Below, piece after piece: positions 6,498-10,288 of a stretch of 10,288 bases of DNA. The notes beneath the pieces are model-generated. The model ran no database searches, was not told the DNA's origin, and saw only the letters and a list, made by a program, of their open reading frames with translations. The position numbers were made by a program, and so were the translations under genes. This DNA comes from Victivallales bacterium (GTDB taxonomy: Bacteria; Verrucomicrobiota; Lentisphaeria; Oligosphaerales; Oligosphaeraceae), in assembly GCA_017538465.1 (NCBI GenBank), contig JAFYIW010000101.1:1-10288 (forward strand), in the 5' to 3' direction. The number at the start of each line of letters is the position of its first letter. Position 1 is the first letter of the stretch.

Positions 6498-7538
6498 ATG
6501 TTGATTTCCAAAACTGCGGAAGAGATTGCGGCGATGGTTCAAGGACGGCTCGTGGGGTCGTGTCCGCATGCGTTGCACGGAGTGGCTTCGTTGGCGGAGT
6601 CCACCGAGGCGGATGTGGCTTTTCTGGGCAATGACAAATACCGCGAGCAAGTCCCGAACTCCCGTGCGGGAGTGGTGCTGGTTCCAGAGAACTACACTGT
6701 CGATCCGGCTGCGGGGCGTGCCTGGGTGGTCTGTGCCGATCCTTCGGATGCCTTCACGAAGGTCGTGATGGCCTTCACGCCACCAGCCATCGAATACAAG
6801 CCAGGCGTGCACCCCCGTGCGGTCATCGATGATTCGGTGGTGATTCCAACATCCTGCCACATCGGCGCGAATGTGGTCATCGAGGCGGGCGCAAGCATCG
6901 GCGAAGGCACGGTCATTCTTCCCAATGTCTACATCGGTCAGGAAGCGCATGTCGGCGCGAACTGCCTCATCTATCCCAACGTGACCATTCGCGAGCGTTG
7001 CCTCTTGGGCAACCGCGTGATTCTCCACGCCGGCGTGGTCATCGGAGCCGATGGCTTTGGCTACAAATCCAGTGCCGCTGGACACGAGAAGATCCCGCAA
7101 GTCGGCATTGTGCAGCTGGATGACGACGTCGAGGTCGGTGCGAATTCCACCATCGACCGGGCGCGCTTCGGACGGACCTGGATTCAGGCTGGAACCAAAA
7201 TCGACAATCTGGTGCAGGTCGCCCACAATGTCGAAGTCGGACGTGGATGCATCCTGGTCGCTCAGTCTGGTATTGCCGGCAGCACGCATCTGGGCAACGG
7301 CGTGATTCTGGCGGGACAGGCTGGCGTGGTCGGACATCTGCGTGTCGGCGATGGCACCATCGTGATGGCGCAAACTGGCGTGACCAAGGACGCGATGCCC
7401 GGGTCCGTCCTGATGGGCACGCCTGCCCAGGACCGCAAGGCCTTCGCCCGTGACCGCCTCCTCCTCAAGAAGTTCGAGGCGATGGAACCCGACCTCAAGG
7501 CCCTCATCAAGAAGGCCAAAGAGGACGCGAAAGGGTAA
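6498..7538 (+). CDS. lpxD: UDP-3-O-(3-hydroxyacyl)glucosamine N-acyltransferase
   Basis: LpxD transfers the N-linked 3-hydroxyacyl chain from ACP to UDP-3-O-acyl-glucosamine, the third step of lipid A synthesis, in the cytoplasm. The 346-residue length fits the family. Residues 1-100 are the uridine-binding N-terminal domain (GVASLAESTEADVAFLGNDKY). From about 103 to 300 runs a left-handed beta-helix of hexapeptide repeats (IGANVVIEAGASIGEG and similar). GADGFGY lies at 183-189, and the catalytic-type histidine H243 sits in VAHNVEVG, matching H239 of E. coli. The C-terminal helix (KKFEAMEPDLKALIKKAKED) would carry the ACP contact. The start is the ATG directly after array B; no Shine-Dalgarno is present, but the N-terminal sequence aligns well. 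fabZ and lpxA do not follow. Confidence 0.96.
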   Translation: MLISKTAEEIAAMVQGRLVGSCPHALHGVASLAESTEADVAFLGNDKYREQVPNSRAGVVLVPENYTVDPAAGRAWVVCADPSDAFTKVVMAFTPPAIEYKPGVHPRAVIDDSVVIPTSCHIGANVVIEAGASIGEGTVILPNVYIGQEAHVGANCLIYPNVTIRERCLLGNRVILHAGVVIGADGFGYKSSAAGHEKIPQVGIVQLDDDVEVGANSTIDRARFGRTWIQAGTKIDNLVQVAHNVEVGRGCILVAQSGIAGSTHLGNGVILAGQAGVVGHLRVGDGTIVMAQTGVTKDAMPGSVLMGTPAQDRKAFARDRLLLKKFEAMEPDLKALIKKAKEDAKG

Positions 7539-7570
7539 GGGGTTGGCTTGTCCTCCAAAAGAGCTGAATC

Positions 7571-7801
7571 ATGGAACATCGGCATCTCACCAGTCAAGCA
7601 GGCTACAGCAGCGCCGCGATAGACGACATCATCAGCCGTGGCAAATTGGCCGACTGGCATGATTTGCGGGATGCCTCTGAGGCCGACACGACACTGCTCA
7701 GGAAGATTCTGCGGGTCTGCAATGCGCATGTCTCAGATCCATACGCGCAACGCTATCACCTTTGGAGACTGTATGCCGAACAAAAATCCGCCTCTTCCTG
7801 A
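7571..7801 (+). CDS. Small protein paired with an AbiEii-like nucleotidyltransferase (putative antitoxin)
   Basis: A 76-residue protein with no family I can name with certainty. It is predicted to be mostly helical and cytoplasmic: SAAIDDIISRGKLADWHDLRDASEAD, then LLRKILRVCNAH, then DPYAQRYHLWRLYAEQ. There is no signal peptide, membrane segment or obvious helix-turn-helix. Its 3' end overlaps the next gene by 29 bases, which points to tight co-translation. Small proteins of this helical type often precede nucleotidyltransferase AbiEii-family genes, so an antitoxin or partner role is the working guess. It is not the winged-helix AbiEi antitoxin of classical type IV systems, which is much longer. 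The ribosome binding site is weak (AAGAG about 7 bases before ATG). Confidence 0.65.
   Translation: MEHRHLTSQAGYSSAAIDDIISRGKLADWHDLRDASEADTTLLRKILRVCNAHVSDPYAQRYHLWRLYAEQKSASS
7764..7767 (+). promoter_or_regulatory. Ribosome binding site deciding the start of the toxin-like gene
   Basis: GGAG lies 5 bases before ATG 7773, inside the end of the upstream small gene. It supports this start over an in-frame ATG at 7638, which would overlap almost the whole upstream gene and add 45 residues unlike the family. Confidence 0.6.
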
Positions 7802-8453
7802 ATGGGAAAAACTGCTTTCCTCGGCGGCGCATCTTCAGCAGATTCTTCCTGATGCGGTGCTGGTTGGTGGCACGGCCGTGGCCGCGCATGTCCATCATCG
7901 GCTGTCGTATGATGCGGATCATGTCCTGAAGGATTTGCGAGACCATTTCGATGAAATATTGGAGCAGCTGGAATCCGTTGCCGGGTGGCGGACAGCCCGT
8001 GTGCGGCGGCCAGTCCTGATCTTGGGAACGCTTGACGGCATAGAAACTGGAGTCCGGCAGCTTATCCGGGATGCTCCGCTGGAAACAACCACCATCTCCG
8101 TTGACGGGAATAACGTCACCGTCCCTTCCGCCGCTGAAATGCTTCGCATCAAAGCCGTCCTGATACTCAAACGCAACGCGACTCGCGATTATCTAGACTT
8201 TGTCGCCATGTCCAATTCGCTTGGAGATGGGAAAGTCTTGGAGGCATTGGACGCATTCGACAGCCTATATCCGCAGCCGAATGGGGAATCTGCATTTCAG
8301 CAACTGCAAATCCAATTGTCAAATCCTCTGCCATACGATTTAGATGATGTCGATTTGTCCGAGTACAAGCATCTTGTCCCAGAATTGCAGGATTGGAATC
8401 AGGTCAAGGGGCAATGCGGAAGACTTGCAGTGAAAATGTTCCAGATGCGGTAA
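7773..8453 (+). CDS. AbiEii/DUF1814-type nucleotidyltransferase-like protein (putative toxin)
   Basis: A 226-residue protein of the nucleotidyltransferase AbiEii/AbiGii toxin type, a minimal polymerase-beta-like fold that in type IV toxin-antitoxin systems transfers nucleotides to targets such as tRNA. Visible motifs: LVGGTAVAAH at 30-39, the first catalytic GG motif; SYDAD at 45-49, with the metal-binding D47 and D49; RIKAVLILKRNATRDYLDFVAM at 125-146, with the conserved K127 and the R-D-x-x-D type motif (R138, D139, D142). The C-terminal third is not recognised. It overlaps the upstream small gene by 29 bases. The 3' part is AT-richer than the flanking genes (42% GC in 8281-8340), consistent with separate acquisition. 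Family assignment is good; toxicity is inference. Confidence 0.82.
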   Translation: MPNKNPPLPEWEKLLSSAAHLQQILPDAVLVGGTAVAAHVHHRLSYDADHVLKDLRDHFDEILEQLESVAGWRTARVRRPVLILGTLDGIETGVRQLIRDAPLETTTISVDGNNVTVPSAAEMLRIKAVLILKRNATRDYLDFVAMSNSLGDGKVLEALDAFDSLYPQPNGESAFQQLQIQLSNPLPYDLDDVDLSEYKHLVPELQDWNQVKGQCGRLAVKMFQMR

Positions 8454-8476
8454 GTACAACCTTGTAGAAATCAGCG

Positions 8477-9361
8477 ATGACTTTGCGGGCTGGCTACATC
8501 AATGCGGTTTTGACCTTGGTAGTCGTGGTGCTCTTCGGGGTGGCGTGCTATCTGCATCTGGACTGCCGGAACCTCGAGGCGATGTTGGCAGAGGGCAAAG
8601 GGGCTGAGGCGGAGATTCAGCAGGTGCTGTCCAGAATGACGGTCGAGCCATCTCTGCCACTGGAGTCGCAATTGGAGGAACTCCGAACCGAATTGGCGGA
8701 GGCCGAGGCGGAACGCCAGCGTCTGGAGCAGGAGGTCGCGGAGCTGGAGGAGGCCCGAAAGTCAATTCAGGAGGAGAATACGCTGACCATGGCGGAATTG
8801 GCCGAGCTGGATCCGAAGGCATACGCGGAATTTGCCGGCGAGTTGAAGGAATACTATTCGACTTATCGGTCGGGCTGCCGCATAGATGACCAGAGGAAGA
8901 TGCTGAGTCTTGTGGAAGAGAAGGGACTGCTCAAGATAAGCGAGGCCGACCGCCGGATGTGCGAGGAATACTTTTCCGCCTATCAGGAATATGTGGATGG
9001 TGTGCTGGATGGCGTCTGGTCGGAGGAGGAGACTCAGGAGCGCTATCAGCAGTTGCAGAAATTGTATCAGGGCTATGGTGAATTTTTGAACAAGATTATT
9101 TACGAAAAGGGACTATGCGCGGCGTATGGCGTGTCGAACTGGCAGGAAGTTGATGGGGAGATGTCAAAGGTCATGCATGTGGCGTCTGCGCTTACGATGA
9201 CCGAGGTCTGGAAGTATGGTTCGGTTTTGTCCAATCGTTATGCGCGGGAGATGCTGGAACAGGACTGTCCGGAATTGGATTACGGGCTGGCCCCTGGCGA
9301 GGAGGATGAGGCAGTCCGGCACTTGGAGGAATGTTTCGCCTATCGGAGGGAGCACCCATGA
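8477..9361 (+). CDS. Membrane-anchored coiled-coil protein, paralogue 1
   Basis: A 294-residue protein I do not recognise. Residues about 9-28 are one hydrophobic segment (VLTLVVVVLFGVACYLHL), most likely an uncleaved membrane anchor with the C-terminal part outside the cytoplasm. Residues about 62-104 are a strongly heptad-like, Glu-rich coiled coil. A helical domain follows (about 105-215), starting MAELAELDPKAYAEF and containing KISEADRRMCEEYFSAY; it resembles the equivalent part of the next gene's product. The C-terminal part (LTMTEVWKYGSVLSNRYAREMLEQDCPELDYG) is unassigned. There are several Cys residues (24, 30, 134, 162, 214, 264, 286). It starts 23 bases after the toxin-like gene with no Shine-Dalgarno and overlaps the next gene by ATGA. 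Function unknown. Confidence 0.8.
   Translation: MTLRAGYINAVLTLVVVVLFGVACYLHLDCRNLEAMLAEGKGAEAEIQQVLSRMTVEPSLPLESQLEELRTELAEAEAERQRLEQEVAELEEARKSIQEENTLTMAELAELDPKAYAEFAGELKEYYSTYRSGCRIDDQRKMLSLVEEKGLLKISEADRRMCEEYFSAYQEYVDGVLDGVWSEEETQERYQQLQKLYQGYGEFLNKIIYEKGLCAAYGVSNWQEVDGEMSKVMHVASALTMTEVWKYGSVLSNRYAREMLEQDCPELDYGLAPGEEDEAVRHLEECFAYRREHP
9345..9350 (+). promoter_or_regulatory. Ribosome binding site of paralogue 2
   Basis: GGAGGG is spaced 7 bases from ATG 9358, the best Shine-Dalgarno in the window. It decides for 9358 over an in-frame ATG at 9331, where a GGAGG is only 1 base away. Confidence 0.75.
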
Positions 9362-10194
9362 ATAGACGAAATGTGATTTGGCTAATTTGGGTCGTGATGT
9401 TGGCCGCAGGTGTCGTGCTGACGGCTTGGCTGGCGCATCGCCGGAACGAATTGCTCGCGGCGCTGGAAAGGCGTCCAGGTGGCGGCACTGTTACGGGGCA
9501 GGGCGGGCAAGTGCAGTCTGCCGATCAGGATGTCAGGCGGGAACTTGGGGAACTCCGCCGGCGACTGGAGAAGGCGCAGACCGCAGTGCGTCGTCTGACC
9601 GAGGAGAAGGGAGTCCAGAAGAAGCAACTGGCGAACACCGAGGCGCGTTACTATCCGCCAGAGGAATCGTCGTTGGAGGAGTTCCGCGAGGCGCAGCCGG
9701 AGGAATACGAGGCGCTGAAGAAGTCGCTGGCACATATTTTGCGGTATGCGGCGGCGAAGAAACGCCTGCGGGAGGAATATCTGGCGCGGCTGGACCTCAG
9801 CGTGCTGACCGAGGAAGAGCAGCAATGGCTGCTAGAGGACATGGCGCGGATTGCCCGGGAAGAAGACCGTCTGCTGAATGGCGAGGGAGACCCGGATTTG
9901 TATTTCAAGGCGCGGGGATGGCGCTCCTTTGGCGAATTGGAACGCTGGTTTCGTGAAGGCACAGTTGCGCAGATAGCTTTCGCCGCAGACTGGCAACAGG
10001 CCTGTGGAAAAGAGGAACCCTACGTGACGGCAAATCGCGCATTTGTCTTGATGCATTGGCACAGCCCAGGCGTGCAGCCAAGGGAGCCAATTGGCATACG
10101 CGGAATCAACAATATGCTGATTGCCGATCCGAATGCGCCGGACGGCAAACGCCTGGTAAGCATCAAGGTCGAACCCGGCTGGTCACCGGACTAG
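9358..10194 (+). CDS. Membrane-anchored coiled-coil protein, paralogue 2
   Basis: A 278-residue protein of unknown family. It begins MNRRN, then one hydrophobic segment at about 6-26 (IWLIWVVMLAAGVVLTAWLA), so probably a signal anchor. A Gly-rich linker (40-51) and a coiled coil at about 57-95 follow. Then comes a helical domain opening SLEEFREAQPEEYEAL (105-120) with VLTEEEQQWLLEDMARIAREEDRLLNG (149-175). This lines up in order and spacing with MAELAELDPKAYAEF and KISEADRRMCEEYFSAY of the upstream protein, so the two look like diverged duplicates. The C-terminal tail (about 240-278, with NNMLIADPNAPDGKRLVSI) has no counterpart upstream. The ATGA overlap and strong ribosome binding site imply coupled translation and perhaps a hetero-oligomer. 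Function unknown. Confidence 0.82.
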   Translation: MNRRNVIWLIWVVMLAAGVVLTAWLAHRRNELLAALERRPGGGTVTGQGGQVQSADQDVRRELGELRRRLEKAQTAVRRLTEEKGVQKKQLANTEARYYPPEESSLEEFREAQPEEYEALKKSLAHILRYAAAKKRLREEYLARLDLSVLTEEEQQWLLEDMARIAREEDRLLNGEGDPDLYFKARGWRSFGELERWFREGTVAQIAFAADWQQACGKEEPYVTANRAFVLMHWHSPGVQPREPIGIRGINNMLIADPNAPDGKRLVSIKVEPGWSPD

Positions 10195-10222
10195 TGTCTA
10201 ATTTCGTAACTAATTGCGCACT
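10193..10222 (+). other. Potential stem-loop 1 overlapping the stop codon
   Basis: AGTGTCTAATT pairs with AATTGCGCACT around an 8-base loop: 8 Watson-Crick pairs, two G-U wobbles and one C-C mismatch. There is no T-run after it, so an ordinary intrinsic terminator is not supported. Confidence 0.4.
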
Positions 10223-10225
10223 TGC

Positions 10226-10248
10226 GGCGACAGGCTGGCATCTGCGCC
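10226..10248 (+). other. Potential stem-loop 2
   Basis: GGCG-A-CAG pairs with CTGCGCC around the loop GCTGGCAT, giving 7 pairs with one bulged A. It follows stem-loop 1 by only 3 bases. Confidence 0.35.
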
Positions 10249-10253
10249 TTTCA

Positions 10254-10287
10254 GGGAAATTCACGGGCGAAAGCCCGCTCATTTCCC
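10254..10287 (+). terminator. Strong GAAA-tetraloop hairpin at window end (terminator or structured RNA)
   Basis: The outer stem GGGAAAT (10254-10260) pairs with ATTTCCC (10281-10287). A symmetric 3x3 internal loop separates it from an inner stem CGGGC/GCCCG (10264-10268, 10273-10277) capped by a GAAA tetraloop. All 12 pairs are Watson-Crick. The window ends one base later, so a T-run cannot be seen and the terminator label is provisional. Confidence 0.5.
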
Positions 10288-10288
10288 C

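Noticed and set aside
6477..7373. Minus-strand open frame of 298 codons opposite lpxD
   Set aside because: Its Asp/His/Gly-rich pattern is the antisense of the hexapeptide repeats, not a real protein.

Overview
The window reads as chromosomal DNA of a Gram-negative (outer-membrane) bacterium. It carries the 3' part of lpxB, a complete lpxD and an OmpH/Skp-type periplasmic chaperone, and two proteins have clear Sec signal peptides. All nine recognisable genes lie on the + strand. GC content is high in the housekeeping genes. Some starts have a clear Shine-Dalgarno sequence (ompH, the nucleotidyltransferase-like toxin, the second coiled-coil gene), but several do not. The gene mix, the style of the OmpH protein and the heptamer-built intergenic repeats suggest a member of the PVC group (Lentisphaerota, Kiritimatiellota or Verrucomicrobiota type). 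That placement is an inference; there is no rRNA or other phylogenetic marker here.

Layout. 1-1028: 3' part of lpxB (lipid A disaccharide synthase). 1016-1795: a YycJ/WalJ-type metallo-beta-lactamase-fold hydrolase, overlapping lpxB by 13 bases. 1796-1933: a gap filled by an array of degenerate 7-base units. 1934-3412: CCA-adding enzyme/poly(A) polymerase family protein with an HD domain. 3413-3573: AT-richer leader with a palindrome inside a direct repeat. 3574-5727: secreted fusion of an FN3-like domain, a tyrosine-phosphatase-type domain (CX5R) and a CBM9-like domain. 5760-6404: ompH. 6405-6497: a second heptamer array, which is the reverse complement of the first except for a 21-base (three-unit) length difference. 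6498-7538: lpxD. 7571-8453: an overlapping small gene and AbiEii-like nucleotidyltransferase gene, probably a toxin-antitoxin pair and visibly more AT-rich near its 3' end. 8477-10194: two translationally coupled genes for membrane-anchored coiled-coil proteins that look like diverged paralogues. 10195-10288: little more than three consecutive potential stem-loops.

How they fit together. lpxB, lpxD and ompH serve outer-membrane biogenesis: lipid A synthesis and chaperoning of outer-membrane proteins. The usual companions bamA, fabZ and lpxA are not in the window, so the lipid A genes are dispersed. The CCA/PAP enzyme and the MBL hydrolase are housekeeping. The region after lpxD looks accessory. 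The least explained items are the inverted pair of heptamer arrays, the phosphatase-CBM9 fusion, the small-protein/nucleotidyltransferase pair and the paralogous coiled-coil pair.
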